A DNA stretch of 64,000 nt from assembly GCF_914271485.1 (NCBI RefSeq), contig NZ_CAJZAG010000015.1, forward strand, positions 62,001-126,000, read 5' to 3'. Origin of the DNA: Cupriavidus pampae (GTDB taxonomy: Bacteria > Pseudomonadota > Gammaproteobacteria > Burkholderiales > Burkholderiaceae). Numbering within the stretch: the stretch's first letter is position 1; each line of letters opens with the position of its first letter. The notes under the pieces are model-generated. The model was not told the DNA's origin and searched no databases. It saw only the letters and a program-made list of their open reading frames with translations. Below, in pieces: positions 19,105 through 28,613 of the stretch. A program made the translations under genes and the position numbers.

Positions 19105-20067
19105 TTGAAACTCATCGTTCGCCAACTCGCGCTCGCCCTTGCCCTGAGTGCCTGCACCCTGAACGCCTTGGCTGAAGGCTGGCCCGCAAAGCCGGTGAAG
19201 TTCGTTGTACCCTTTGGTCCGGGCGGCGCCAACGATCTAGTTGCCCGCGCTGTGGCCGAGGCCGCATCGAAGCAACTTGGTCAACCCATCATCGTCGAGA
19301 ATAGGCCCGGCGCCGGCTCGGTATTGGGTGCCGACTATGTGGCCAAGTCCGCTCCGGACGGCTATACGTTCCTCGCTCCGGCGGCCGGCGTGCTCACCAA
19401 TGCAATGATCAAGGCCAACCTGCCTTACAAAGAGGAGGACTTGGTCCCCGTCGCCATGCTGGCCGTCAGCCCATCGGTCATCGTGGTGCCCGCCGACTCC
19501 CCAATCAAGGATCTCAAGAGCCTAGTTGCCAGCGGCAAAGGCGGAAAGAGCTTAAATTTCGCCACGGCGGGTACTGGCAGCACGCCACACTTCGTCGCGG
19601 AGATGTTGAAGCTGGCGACCGGCGCGAAGCTTGAGATCATTCCCTACAAGAGCGGTTCGGAGGGCATGGTCGCCGTTGTCGGGAAACAGGTAGACGCGAC
19701 GTCAGAGGCCAGCGTCGTGGTGTTGCCACAGATTAAGGGCGGCAAGCTGCGAGCGATCGCCTCCACCTGGAATACGCGCATTGCCGCGATGCCGGATGTG
19801 CCCACCGCCACTGAACTTGGCTATCCCGGCATATTTATCGGTCACTGGTCCGGCGTCTTCGCCCCGCGCGGTACCCCTGACGCGATTCTAGAGAAGATGA
19901 ACCAGGCCATCGACACCGCTATCAAATCACCGGAGCTGCGCGCCAGATTGATTCCGCAAGGGATCCAGCCGGTAGGTGGGACGCGGGCCGACTTTACCAA
20001 GTTCCTATCAGGCGAAAAAGCTCGCCTCGGCCCGATCGCGCGCGCGGCCAATATGAAAGAAGACTGA
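19105..20067 (+). CDS. Bug/TctC-family periplasmic solute-binding protein (TTG start)
   Basis: A 320-residue exported protein: signal peptide 1-23 (LALALALSACTLNALA), then WPAKPVKFVVPFGPGGANDLVAR and ENRPGAGS, the hallmarks of the Bug/TctC family that feeds tripartite tricarboxylate-type transporters with carboxylates or related organic anions. Later are the SFYATAGTGSTP-like region (NFATAGTGSTPHFVAE) and the C-terminal helix. The start codon is TTG, six bases after GGAG. No TctA/TctB genes follow, so the receptor is an orphan of the type abundant in Burkholderiales. Confidence 0.92.
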   Translation: MKLIVRQLALALALSACTLNALAEGWPAKPVKFVVPFGPGGANDLVARAVAEAASKQLGQPIIVENRPGAGSVLGADYVAKSAPDGYTFLAPAAGVLTNAMIKANLPYKEEDLVPVAMLAVSPSVIVVPADSPIKDLKSLVASGKGGKSLNFATAGTGSTPHFVAEMLKLATGAKLEIIPYKSGSEGMVAVVGKQVDATSEASVVVLPQIKGGKLRAIASTWNTRIAAMPDVPTATELGYPGIFIGHWSGVFAPRGTPDAILEKMNQAIDTAIKSPELRARLIPQGIQPVGGTRADFTKFLSGEKARLGPIARAANMKED

Positions 20068-20114
20068 TGGGAGCCGGCGAGTATAGATTCGCCTAAAACC
20101 ACCTTAGAGTTGAG

Positions 20115-20957
20115 ATGAAACGAATCCTCACATCCCTTCCGAACCATCCCCGTATCGCCGGCATCGCCGGCACCACGATCACCGCACTCGCACTGCTCCT
20201 GCCCACCCTCGGACACGCAAGCGAGCTTCTTGCCGTCACGTCTGGAGGGTTCGCTGAGGCGTCCAAGCAGCTTACAAGTCACTACAACAAAGAAAACCCT
20301 TCTGCTCCCGTTACCCTCACCTTCGGGCCGTCTATGGGCAAGACTGACAACGCAATCCCAGCCCGTTTGGCGCGTCAGGAACCCATCGACGTTGTCATCA
20401 TGGTTGATAGCGCGCTAGATCAGCTCATGGATAGCGGCAAGCTAGAGCCCGGCAGCAAAGTTATTCTCGCCAATTCGAAGATTGCCTGTGCTGTGCCCGC
20501 CGGCAAGCCCCATCCCGACTTGCACACCGCTGCATCCGTGCGTCAGGCTTTTCTCGACGCGCCCTCCATTGCATGGTCCGATAGTGCAAGCGGCGAGTAT
20601 ATTCAAGGCGAGCTACTGGCTCGTCTAGGCATCGAGACTGAAGTGAAAAAGAAAGGCAAGCAGATCCCGGCAACGCCCGTCGGAGAGATACTGGCAAAAG
20701 GCGAAGCTGCATTCGGATGCCAACAGCACAGTGAACTGCAGCCGGTACATGGTATCGACATCGTCGCCGAACTGCCGGACGAACTTCAGCGGATCACACC
20801 ATACGCGGCCGCTATCGTGAAAGGGAGCACGCATCGCCCCGCAGCCAGGGCGTTCATCCAGTATCTGGCGGCGCCGCCGAATGGCAAAATTATCAAGGCA
20901 ACCGGGTTGACGCCCTCAGCGATAAATGACGCAGCGCTAGTAACTGATAGCTATTAG
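20115..20957 (+). CDS. ModA-like periplasmic substrate-binding protein
   Basis: A 280-residue exported protein with a signal peptide (ITALALLLPTLGHAS) and a type II periplasmic binding fold: LLAVTSGGFAEASKQL, then FGPSMG, DVVIMVDSALDQL, and later AAAIVKGSTHRPAARAFIQYL near the C-terminus, as in molybdate/tungstate-like and related ABC receptors. The ligand is uncertain. It starts 47 bp after the Bug gene on the same strand, so the two are likely one transcript. No permease or ATPase follows. Confidence 0.85.
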   Translation: MKRILTSLPNHPRIAGIAGTTITALALLLPTLGHASELLAVTSGGFAEASKQLTSHYNKENPSAPVTLTFGPSMGKTDNAIPARLARQEPIDVVIMVDSALDQLMDSGKLEPGSKVILANSKIACAVPAGKPHPDLHTAASVRQAFLDAPSIAWSDSASGEYIQGELLARLGIETEVKKKGKQIPATPVGEILAKGEAAFGCQQHSELQPVHGIDIVAELPDELQRITPYAAAIVKGSTHRPAARAFIQYLAAPPNGKIIKATGLTPSAINDAALVTDSY

Positions 20958-21198
20958 ATTTCTTTGTGTTTATGTCATCGTGCAGGGCCACAACGACATC
21001 GTCGCACCAAGGGTGAACTCATACACGATGCAGCAGGCCAAGCCCTACGCACAACGGATCCTGTATCCGTATGCTAATCACGGCTCGTTCTATCGGTACC
21101 CGCGTTATTCGTGGCGCCTCTCTACCAATCTCCCGAGCTTGGGGCATACACCACTCCCGTCGCAGCCGCCTGGCGCTTGATAAGGCAGGTGACAGCCA

Positions 21199-22113
21199 TC
21201 ACGCCGGCAGCGACGCGTCGCGGTGCAGGGACGCGGCTTGCCGAACGCAGTGGATGAAATAGTCGGACGGTGCGCTCAGGATCGCGCCTTCACGTTGCAG
21301 CAAAGCCATCTGCAGCGTGGGCGGGTTTTCCGGCAGATTCAATTGGACCAGCTGAGAGTCGGGGTCGAGAATCAGCACGTGCCGCGTCAGCGCCATCACG
21401 GTGTCGACGTTGAGCAGCAGCTTGCTCGTCAGCAGGTTTGAGGTGCAACGCGTGATGCGGCGGGGTGGCGGCAGGTCATAGCGTGCGAACACCGCTTCAA
21501 GATAGCGCGGAAACTGTTCCGTCGCATCGGCGTGCAGCCATTCGGCGTCCTGCAGCTCGGCGAAGGTGGTCGCACCGGCATGACGGCTGCCACGGCGCGT
21601 CGCGAAGGCGGTCGGAAACGACAACAGCGGCTCGCAGGTCACGAAGGCGTCGGCCGGCGGTGCGCCCGGTATGGCCGCCAGTGCGAAGTCCAGGCGGCTA
21701 TTGCGAAGGTTGTCGAGCAGCTTCGGCAGATTCCACTCGCGGAACTCGACGGCCACCTCGGGCATAGCCGAGCGAAACGGCACGAACGCCTCCGCAATCA
21801 GCGTCGCCCCAGCTAGCGGCGACACACCGATGCGCAATTGTCCGCCCACCACGCCGCGCAACTCCGCCATATCGGCCTCGGCGCGCTCGAACTCATGCAC
21901 GATCAAACGCGCGCGCGTCAGCAGTCTGCGGCCCTCGTCGGTAATCGATACCCCCCACGAGTTGCGCGTGATCAATGACACGCCGACTTCGGATTCCAGC
22001 TCGCGCATGGTACGCGTGACGGCCGGCTGACTCACGCACAGCATGCGCGCGGCCGCATTGATGCTGCCTTGTTCGGCAATGGCGGTGAGAGCCCGCAAAT
22101 GGTGCAACTTCAT
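21199..22113 (-). CDS. LysR-family transcriptional regulator
   Basis: A 304-residue regulator with the LysR helix-turn-helix at residues 2-62 (AIAEQGSINAAARMLCVSQP, VTRTMRELESEVGVSLI) and a standard ligand-binding half. It is divergent from the M20 peptidase at 22370, with a 256 bp gap holding both promoters, which makes that gene the likely target. Confidence 0.92.
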   Translation of the reverse strand: MKLHHLRALTAIAEQGSINAAARMLCVSQPAVTRTMRELESEVGVSLITRNSWGVSITDEGRRLLTRARLIVHEFERAEADMAELRGVVGGQLRIGVSPLAGATLIAEAFVPFRSAMPEVAVEFREWNLPKLLDNLRNSRLDFALAAIPGAPPADAFVTCEPLLSFPTAFATRRGSRHAGATTFAELQDAEWLHADATEQFPRYLEAVFARYDLPPPRRITRCTSNLLTSKLLLNVDTVMALTRHVLILDPDSQLVQLNLPENPPTLQMALLQREGAILSAPSDYFIHCVRQAASLHRDASLPA

Positions 22114-22369
22114 GTCTATATGGCTCTAGGTAGGGGCGACGATCACGCGCCGGCGACGCTATAACGCATCGTTATCCACATCCGGATTTGTGCGTACTCG
22201 CCCGCTAGTTAATTTCATAGCATGACGTCTTTGTATCAACGGCGTTACAACGCATGAAACGCGAGCGAGATACTACCGCGCACTTGTCGCCGACAGCAAC
22301 GCATGCGAGGCATCCGCGCTTGCTGGTCGATCGCTTGCAGACACCCCGTATTCATCAAGAGGAGAAGTC

Positions 22370-23626
22370 ATGAAACGTTTGGTTCTGTGCGCGCTGGCCC
22401 TGGCAGCCGCCACGGCAGTCTCGTCCGGTTGTTCCGATAGCAATGCTGCCAGCCCCACCTACGACAGCTCACTCGACAGCGCCTCCAGAGCGCAGCAACC
22501 GGCCGTCATGCAGATGCTGGAGCAGTTGGTCAACATCGAAACCGGTACGGGCGACCCGGTCGGCATGCCGCAAATGGCCGACTATCTCGCCCAGCAGCTG
22601 GCGGGACTCGGTGCCACGGTCAGTCGCCAGCAGGCTGCTGCCGGTGTCGTCGGCGAGAACATCGTCGGACGGTTCAAGGGCACGGGCACGGTCAAGATCC
22701 TGATGATCGCGCATATGGACACGGTGTACCCGCGCGGCTATCTCGCGAAGGCACCGTTCCGCGTTGACGGCAATCGCGCCTACGGACCGGGTATCGCGGA
22801 CGACAAGGGCGGCATCGCGGTCATCCTCAATTCGCTCGCCATTCTCAAGGCGCGAGGCTTCAGCGATTATGGCGAGATCATCGTCATGTTCAACACCGAC
22901 GAAGAGAAGGGCTCCTTCGGTTCGCGCGATCTCATTCAACAGCTGGCCGCTGGGGCCGACTATGTCATTTCTCATGAGCCCAGCGGCGAAACGGAGGGCA
23001 TCGGCCTGGCCACCTCGGGCATTGCTTACGTCGAAGCCAAGATCACCGGCAAGGCGGCGCACGCCGGCGTCGCCCCCGAACTCGGCGTCAACGCCCTGAC
23101 GGAAGCGGCGGATCTGATCCTGCGCACGCAGGACATCGACAACAAGGCCAAGGAGATGCGCTTCAACTGGACGCTGGCCAAAGCGGGCAGCGCATCGAAT
23201 GCGATTCCCGATTCCGCGACGCTGAACGCCGACGTCCGCTATGGGCGCAACGAAGACCTCGACGCAATCCAGTCGATGCTGTCCGAGCGGGCGCAACGCA
23301 AGCGCCTTGCGGCTGCCACGGTCGAGGTCAGCGTCACGCCTGGACGCCCGGTATTTAACGCCAACGATGGCGGCAAGTTCCTCGCCAACAAGGCGGCAGC
23401 GATCTATCAGGAACTGGGCTATACGCTGACGGTATCCGATACCCGCACCGGTGGCGGCACGGATGCCGCTTACGCGGCGCTGTCAGGAAAGCCGGTCGTG
23501 GAGAGCATGGGCCTGCCCGGCTTCGGTTATCACACCTCATCGGCGGAATACGTGCTGATCGATGCGATCCCGCGTCGCCTTTACCTGAGCACGCGCATGC
23601 TGATGGACCTCAGCCGCGGCCACTGA
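22370..23626 (+). CDS. M20-family zinc carboxypeptidase lipoprotein (glutamate carboxypeptidase-like)
   Basis: A 418-residue exported peptidase. The N-terminus is a lipoprotein signal with a VSSGC box at residue 21. The metal site is complete in outline: AHMDTVYPRG near residue 115, GIADDKGG, the base glutamate in NTDEEKGS near 180, and HEPSGE. The dimerisation domain lies in the middle (GKAAHAGVAPELGVNALTEA) and the last metal-binding histidine in GFGYHTSSAEYV. This arrangement resembles the CPG2 group, which removes C-terminal glutamate from peptides or folates. RBS GAGGAGAAG precedes the ATG. A divergent LysR gene is the likely regulator. Confidence 0.92.
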   Translation: MKRLVLCALALAAATAVSSGCSDSNAASPTYDSSLDSASRAQQPAVMQMLEQLVNIETGTGDPVGMPQMADYLAQQLAGLGATVSRQQAAAGVVGENIVGRFKGTGTVKILMIAHMDTVYPRGYLAKAPFRVDGNRAYGPGIADDKGGIAVILNSLAILKARGFSDYGEIIVMFNTDEEKGSFGSRDLIQQLAAGADYVISHEPSGETEGIGLATSGIAYVEAKITGKAAHAGVAPELGVNALTEAADLILRTQDIDNKAKEMRFNWTLAKAGSASNAIPDSATLNADVRYGRNEDLDAIQSMLSERAQRKRLAAATVEVSVTPGRPVFNANDGGKFLANKAAAIYQELGYTLTVSDTRTGGGTDAAYAALSGKPVVESMGLPGFGYHTSSAEYVLIDAIPRRLYLSTRMLMDLSRGH

Positions 23627-24002
23627 ATTTGGAGCTCCCCCTCTATCGGATGCGACAAGATACGGGCAAGTGGGGGGCGATCTCTCGAGGGTTTCCAAGA
23701 GACCAGGCCCGGCTCCCCCCGTCTCGCTGGATCCGCCGGCGCTCGTCACTCTGCCACTGGCGCTCCTGCTCTTCATCGCTGGCAGCCTTATCACACGCAC
23801 GGCGCCCGCCGCACAGGGAGCGCTCTCCTTGGCGAAATCGTGACCCAGCCTTTCGCCGAACGACATGAGCCAGGCACATGCCATACGTGCCTGGCGTCTG
23901 CGTGACGATGTCGCTCACGAACGGCGGTCGCCAAGCGAACCGCGTCTGTGCTTCCAGGGCCGATTGCAGGCGATTGACGCGCTGATTTAGTTCTCATTCG
24001 GA
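23627..24002. other. Intergenic, no supported gene
   Basis: Start of a 1.5 kb zone without intact genes. Short frames on both strands have no recognisable content here; the pieces to the right are listed separately. Confidence 0.5.
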
Positions 24003-24071
24003 ATGTCGGTAAGAGGCCGTCTCAGGATAGGATTGGCTGGCATCGTGGCAGCGACGGTCGGCGTGGTGTAA
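24003..24071 (+). pseudogene. Inverted fragment of a methyl-accepting chemotaxis protein gene
   Basis: Twenty-two codons read MSVRGRLRIGLAGIVAATVG and then stop. The intact receptor gene at 25164-26708 on the other strand encodes MSVRGRLRMGLAGMVAATVG at the start of its membrane segment, so the two DNA stretches form an inverted repeat about 2.1 kb apart. The third-position differences show it is an old copy rather than a recent duplication. Confidence 0.8.
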
Positions 24072-24227
24072 TCCCCGGAAATCCCGATCGAGTTGTTCCG
24101 CTTGGACAACTTCAACACAAGTCGCATTGCGCCAGATTCCGCCGGACTGGACCCAGTCGCCCCGACATCGATCGACCTCAAGCGCACGATCGCCCGGCGG
24201 CGCCTTGCCGCCGGATTGGGTGCATTC

Positions 24228-24540
24228 TCAAGCCGACTGTGCATTGCCTCTCGATGCCGCAGAGTCACCGAATGTTTGCATGCGATGGATGAAGTCGGGT
24301 GACTGGGTCGCCAACTCCAGCAACTGCATCCCTCTTACGAGATCTGCGAAATTGTGTACGCCCATTCTCGTCATGACTTTCCCCCCGCAGTTTCTTTCTC
24401 AGAAGCCAGCCGCACGTTGTCGCTTGTCAAAGCGCTAGGTACAACATCGAGCATGTCCTGATCCCGGAACGGCCGCGAAAAAAGTGAAGGGCGCCGGCCT
24501 TCATATCCTTTAACGCTTCTCTGTAGTTGAGGGCGTGGCG
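24228..24540 (-). pseudogene. Remnants of a FixJ-family response regulator
   Basis: Two frames of the minus strand give ordered pieces of a FixJ-type regulator. One reads ALKDMKAGALHFF, the next RPFRDQDMLDVVPSALTSDN, together matching the receiver end (xVxAMKAGAxxFLxKPFRDQxLLxAV). After a gap comes RMGVHNFADLVRGMQLLEL, matching the end of the LuxR-type helix-turn-helix, and then a stop at 24228. The DNA-binding helices in between are missing. A related intact regulator is at 55741-56472. Confidence 0.7.
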
Positions 24541-24957
24541 GTAGTTCTCGACCACAGCAAGGAAGAGACAGCATTCGCGTTTGCCGCGGCGCTAACGATA
24601 CGCAACCTAGTCACGCGATCGGGGATGGTTTCAGGATATCGACTTGTTGCCCACGCCCACTCTGCCGCAGATGCCACCCGCTATCGGTGCCTACGGCGCT
24701 GGAGCAGAATCTACGAACGGTCTCGAATGGATGCGGCGCGTGTTTCGACATCGCCGTTCACCCCTCTTTCAACGTCGCGGGGGTCCCTGCAATGTCCGTT
24801 CCGCTTGAAACGCATTCGGCGACCGGTTTGCCGATCGGCATGCAGTTTGCAGAGGGTTTCTGGCGCGAAGTCACGTTGCCGCAATCGACCGGACAACTCG
24901 AACGGACTCGGCCTTGGGTCGATCGTCGGCCAATAATGTGGGCCGGATGCCCGTAGA
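24535..24957 (+). pseudogene. Frameshifted remnant of an amidase-signature enzyme (C-terminal part)
   Basis: Three plus frames give consecutive pieces: an AAALTIRNLVTRSGM helix, then DLLPTPTLPQMPPAIGA, then FNVAGVPAMSVPLETHSATG and LPIGMQFAEGFWRE, and finally a QLE..RPWVDRRP ending. This order and wording are those of the C-terminal third of amidase-signature hydrolases. At least two frameshifts separate the pieces, and the catalytic Ser-cisSer-Lys region is absent, so the gene is dead. Confidence 0.75.
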
Positions 24958-25163
24958 AATAACGACGACTCAGGATGCCCCGCGCGGGGCCACGTGGGAT
25001 GAGAGAGGGTCGCGCCCATCATGCTGAATTCGGAGCTGCTGCGGCAACGCCGTTGCGAGTAGCTCCCTTCCTGCCAACGCGGCTCCGCGCTTCACCGCTC
25101 ATGTAAGGATGCCGCGACTAGGTTTTGTCGCCGGTCCAATGCCGCCGAAGTTGGGCACCGCCT

Positions 25164-26708
25164 TCATCTGAATACCTGCACAGCCTCTACGAGCCGGGCT
25201 GCTTGCGCCCGCAATGCTTCGGACGATGCAGCGCCTGTCCGGACAAGTTCCGCATTTTCCTGCGTGAATCTGTCCAGCTGCGCGACTTCGTTCCCTATGT
25301 GGGCTACTCCATCGGCCTGCTCCGCGTTGGCGAGACTAATGCTTGAGATCATCTCCGATACACGCTTGACCTGATCTACCATGCTGCGCATGGTGTCTCC
25401 AGTATCGGTAACCAACTTCGCCCCTGATTCCACCTTACCGGCGCTCTCGGCGATCAATGATTTAATTTCCTTTGCCGCGCTCGCGCTGCGCTGCGCCAGC
25501 GCGCGCACTTCGCTCGCCACTACGGCGAAGCCGCGACCAGCTTCGCCGGCGCGAGCGGATTCAACAGCCGCATTCAGAGCGAGAATATTGGTCTGGAACG
25601 CGATCGTATCGATCATGCCGACGAACCCTCCAATCTTGGAGGAACTGTCGGAAATTGCGTCCATGGTCGCAACAACCTCGGACATCGCTTGGCCACCTGT
25701 GATGGCTGCCGCCGTCGCTGCGTCGGCGAGGCGATTCGCTTCCTGCGCCGTCTGAGCGTTGCTTGCAACAGTTGCCGTGATCTCCACCATTGCGCTAGCC
25801 GTCTGCTCCACGCTGGCGGCTGTCGAGGCTGTGCGTTCGTGAATATCACCAGTACCGCGCGCAATAGCTTCGACCGATCCTTCCAAGCCTACAACCTGTT
25901 CGCTCACATCATCAACAAGCCATCGAAACATGAGACCCAGCTGACCAATGGTTCGCAATGTGATACCGATTTCGTCCACGCGATCAAGATGCGCTATCTC
26001 CCGACTGTCACCGGACGCGACACGCAATGCCTGAGCTTTCATCGATTCAATTGGCTTGGCAATCTGCCATTCCAGCCACCACGCGGCCATCCCCGCGGCC
26101 AACGTCACCCATGCCGCGAGCCCCGCTGCAACCTGCAATGGCAGGCCCACTGATGACACGGCGCCGACCGTTGCTGCCACCATGCCAGCCAATCCCATCC
26201 TGAGACGGCCTCTTACCGACATTCGTTTCAACGCCGAGCGCCACGCCATCCAGCCGGTACGTACTACCAATCCTTTGAAGAATTCCTGGCCGCGTGCATT
26301 ACCCTCTCTGAAATCCCGATAAAGTTTCTCCGCTTGGGCAATTTCATCGCGAGTCGCATTGGTTCGCACTGACATATAGCCGGTGGTGACCCCATTTCGC
26401 ACTACAGGCATAGCGTTCGCTCTTACCCAGTAGTGATCTCCATCCTTGCGCCGATTCTTGACCAACGCGGTCCATGGTTCGCCCTTCTTAAGCGTCGCCC
26501 ACATGTCCGAGAACGCCTCCTTTGGCATATCGGGATGGCGTATGACGTTGTGCGGCTCGTTCTCGACCTCGTCCCGATCGAATCCACTGGCCTCGATGAA
26601 CGCGGAGTTGGCGTATCGGATCAGGCTTGCTGTATCGGTGGTGGACATCAGCGTTGCATTTTCGGAAAGCTCGTACTCGTGCTGCGTGACAGGGACGTTG
26701 ATTCGCAT
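25164..26708 (-). CDS. Aer-like methyl-accepting chemotaxis protein with PAS sensor
   Basis: A 514-residue chemoreceptor of the Aer type. Residues about 10-125 form a cytoplasmic PAS domain (YANSAFIEASGFDRDEV, PHNVIRHPDMP, DGDHYWVRANAMPV), which in Aer proteins binds a flavin or haem and reports redox state. Two close membrane segments follow at residues 165-210, then a HAMP-like stretch (KPIESMKAQALRVASGD) and the signalling domain with the hairpin tip IDTIAFQTNILALNAAVESA. There is no periplasmic domain. No CheW-binding pentapeptide is seen at the end. It is a single gene; a fragment of a second copy lies 1.1 kb downstream. Confidence 0.92.
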   Translation of the reverse strand: MRINVPVTQHEYELSENATLMSTTDTASLIRYANSAFIEASGFDRDEVENEPHNVIRHPDMPKEAFSDMWATLKKGEPWTALVKNRRKDGDHYWVRANAMPVVRNGVTTGYMSVRTNATRDEIAQAEKLYRDFREGNARGQEFFKGLVVRTGWMAWRSALKRMSVRGRLRMGLAGMVAATVGAVSSVGLPLQVAAGLAAWVTLAAGMAAWWLEWQIAKPIESMKAQALRVASGDSREIAHLDRVDEIGITLRTIGQLGLMFRWLVDDVSEQVVGLEGSVEAIARGTGDIHERTASTAASVEQTASAMVEITATVASNAQTAQEANRLADAATAAAITGGQAMSEVVATMDAISDSSSKIGGFVGMIDTIAFQTNILALNAAVESARAGEAGRGFAVVASEVRALAQRSASAAKEIKSLIAESAGKVESGAKLVTDTGDTMRSMVDQVKRVSEMISSISLANAEQADGVAHIGNEVAQLDRFTQENAELVRTGAASSEALRAQAARLVEAVQVFR

Positions 26709-27039
26709 TGGGTATCTCTAAATGTGGCATTCCAATACGATGTAACGGCGGAGGTGCGCCCGCCTTTAGTATCAAAGCCGAATGCAATGGCCCCCCAACA
26801 CGATTCGGCATGCAGACGTCATCGAACCCACCAGTCGAATCCGAGCACGATCCCGCAGCGTCGCGGGCGACGCGTAACCGGTTACACAAGCACGGGGCGC
26901 GCGATCACGAGACGAAACATCCAACCGCAAGGACGCCGGAAAGGCAGGGAGCCGAGCGCACTCAGATCGGGAGGAGAAATCGTTCTGCCGACGTTTGAAG
27001 CGATCGGGCACGCGGGCGAGGGCATGGGGCCGAGAATTC
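26709..27039. other. Intergenic, no supported gene
   Basis: Upstream region of the chemoreceptor. Frames on both strands are short and compositionally unlike genes. The right end merges into a cinA fragment. Confidence 0.45.
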
Positions 27040-27165
27040 TTCGGAATGAGTTTGGCCGCAGATTGGTGCGGCAGGGCATTCCCGCCGGCGAGTTCTCGTT
27101 TGGCGTTGGCCACCGCGGAGTCCTGTACGGCCGGGCTCATCGCGTCGAGCATTGCCGGTGCTTCC
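27040..27165 (+). pseudogene. Short remnant of a CinA C-terminal domain
   Basis: The plus strand encodes RLALATAESCTAGLIASSIAGASG, the unmistakable opening of the CinA nicotinamide-nucleotide amidase domain (LATAESCTGGLIA....GAS). The flanking codons no longer match and the reading frame ends soon after at an unrelated sequence, so about 40 codons survive. It is an orphan fragment in the decay zone. Confidence 0.6.
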
Positions 27166-27326
27166 GGCACGGGGAGACGTCCTGCGATGCGCGATCGTGG
27201 AAAATTTCATGGAGACCATCAAGGATATCGATGGCCCCGGGACGATAATGAGCGAATCCCGCCCATGGTCTATCCCTTTGCAGCCTAAACAGGCTCGATA
27301 AAATCCGTGCCCGACGTCACCCTCGC

Positions 27327-27596
27327 CTACCTCGTTTTGACGAAGGTCGACATGCCGTCTATTGCTTCATGAGCCGATGATAGCGCTAGCGTTATAGCCG
27401 CATGCGGAGCGCTCGCACATTCTTCAATCGTTGGTGGCAGAAGTCGGCGCGATCCCATGCCTGTGCTGACTTGTGTAATTGTGACCGTAGCAAGGAAGCG
27501 CTCGCGAGCGACACCTCGACCGTTATCCGCGACGGTTGCCTGACGCACCTTCGCTGACACACGAAACCCCTTATAAACTGCATTGTTCTCAGACAT
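27327..27596 (-). CDS. Hypothetical protein, 89 residues
   Basis: A small soluble protein starting MSENNAVYKGFRVSAKVRQ and ending in a helix (AAITLALSSAHEAIDGM). A purine-rich GAGGAGGACGTCC lies in front of the ATG at 27596, a strong reason to accept it. Strand-like segments with FLATVTITQV suggest a small alpha/beta domain. I do not recognise the family. It is the last gene before the accessory block. Confidence 0.65.
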   Translation of the reverse strand: MSENNAVYKGFRVSAKVRQATVADNGRGVARERFLATVTITQVSTGMGSRRLLPPTIEECASAPHAAITLALSSAHEAIDGMSTFVKTR

Positions 27597-28020
27597 GATG
27601 GACGTCCTCCTCACTTCGAGCATACGCGCATAAGCCAAGCTGCGGAGGATTACTTCGTTGGCACGAACAGAAGGCTTCATTGACCACTATCGCTCCTGTC
27701 TCTTCCCCCCACTTCTTCCATCTGCGGCATCACATTCCACAGATTGAACGAGTGCCGATGAGCCAATGCAGCCTGATTCGCGCACGAGCGTCGCGTTGCT
27801 TTCTTCGATCTGGTAAAGGCGTACCTTTCGAGCTGAGGCCGACGATGCGCTTTGGACACTCGTGCTTGTTCGCCGATCAACTTGCTGGGGCGAGCGGCGG
27901 ATGTACCTTGCGAAAGCGGTCGCCGCGGGGCGTCTGGTCGAACGACAGCTCAGGGGCGGTTTACCCCCTTCAGGTTGGTTAGCGGCAAAGGTCATCCGGC
28001 GTAGCTTCTTATGTGCAAAG
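27597..28020. other. Intergenic, left flank of the accessory block
   Basis: About 420 bp. No frame with a ribosome-binding site or family-like content. No integrase, attachment-site repeat or tRNA end is recognisable here, so the left boundary of the block cannot be set exactly. Confidence 0.45.
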
Positions 28021-28024
28021 TAAA

Positions 28025-28053
28025 AGCCCCGGCCGTCTTGCGACGCCGGGGCT
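28025..28053 (-). terminator. Terminator at the left end of the accessory block
   Basis: Perfect 9-bp inverted repeat AGCCCCGGC / GCCGGGGCT with a further GTC/GAC step inside the loop, followed on the minus strand by TTTTAC. It lies 33 bp beyond the stop of the leftmost gene of the block. Confidence 0.8.
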
Positions 28054-28085
28054 GTGTAGAAGGAGAGGTCCTATGCAAGGCACAG

Positions 28086-28613
28086 TCAGTCGAGTCCGCC
28101 GATTGGCGCACCCATCTTCTTGTCTTGCGCTTTGAGAGCGCGGAGTTCGATGACGACATAGCGACGCAGCACGTTACGCTCTTCGCCTCCGAAGAAAGCC
28201 CCTGCAGCATCGCCGTCAAGAACGCCAAGCTGAGTCTGGATATACCGACAGGCCGAATTCAGCGTTTCGTCGACGAGATCCTCGATCAGTTGCGCATTAC
28301 GATCCTCGAAGTTCGATAACCACTCGTCCAGGGCATCCATCGCACGCCGCACGGCCTCGGTGAATGCCTCCGTCGCGTTGCCTTCCGCTTTCGGGAAGAT
28401 CAAAGAGATCTCGGCAACTTCACCGAGGATCGCCGTTATTTCCGCAAGCGTGATGTGTTCACGAACGGAAATGAGGCTGGCTGCTGTAGGCGGGATGCGC
28501 CGCTCCGCGATAGCTCGCTTGATGAACGTCTGACCACGGTCAATCGCGCGGCCAACGAAAGCGCTTTGTTCAGGGCTGAGATCAAAGGGAGACGGATAGT
28601 TGATACGTTTCAT
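28086..28613 (-). CDS. Element protein of unknown function, about 175 residues
   Basis: A predicted all-helical soluble protein starting MKRINYPSPFDLSPEQSAF, with a long helical tract (LAEITAILGEVAEISLIF, EAVRRAMDALDEWLSNFED) and a C-terminal DGDAAGAFFGGEERNVLRRY. I do not recognise the family. The start at 28613 is the first ATG inside the conserved region; the frame continues 28 codons upstream, but that part overlaps a conserved leader with hairpins, so I treat it as untranslated. It is the leftmost gene of the accessory block. A truncated relative with the same leader is at 1.6-1.87 kb, so this gene belongs to a family of mobile elements. Confidence 0.75.
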   Translation of the reverse strand: MKRINYPSPFDLSPEQSAFVGRAIDRGQTFIKRAIAERRIPPTAASLISVREHITLAEITAILGEVAEISLIFPKAEGNATEAFTEAVRRAMDALDEWLSNFEDRNAQLIEDLVDETLNSACRYIQTQLGVLDGDAAGAFFGGEERNVLRRYVVIELRALKAQDKKMGAPIGGLD

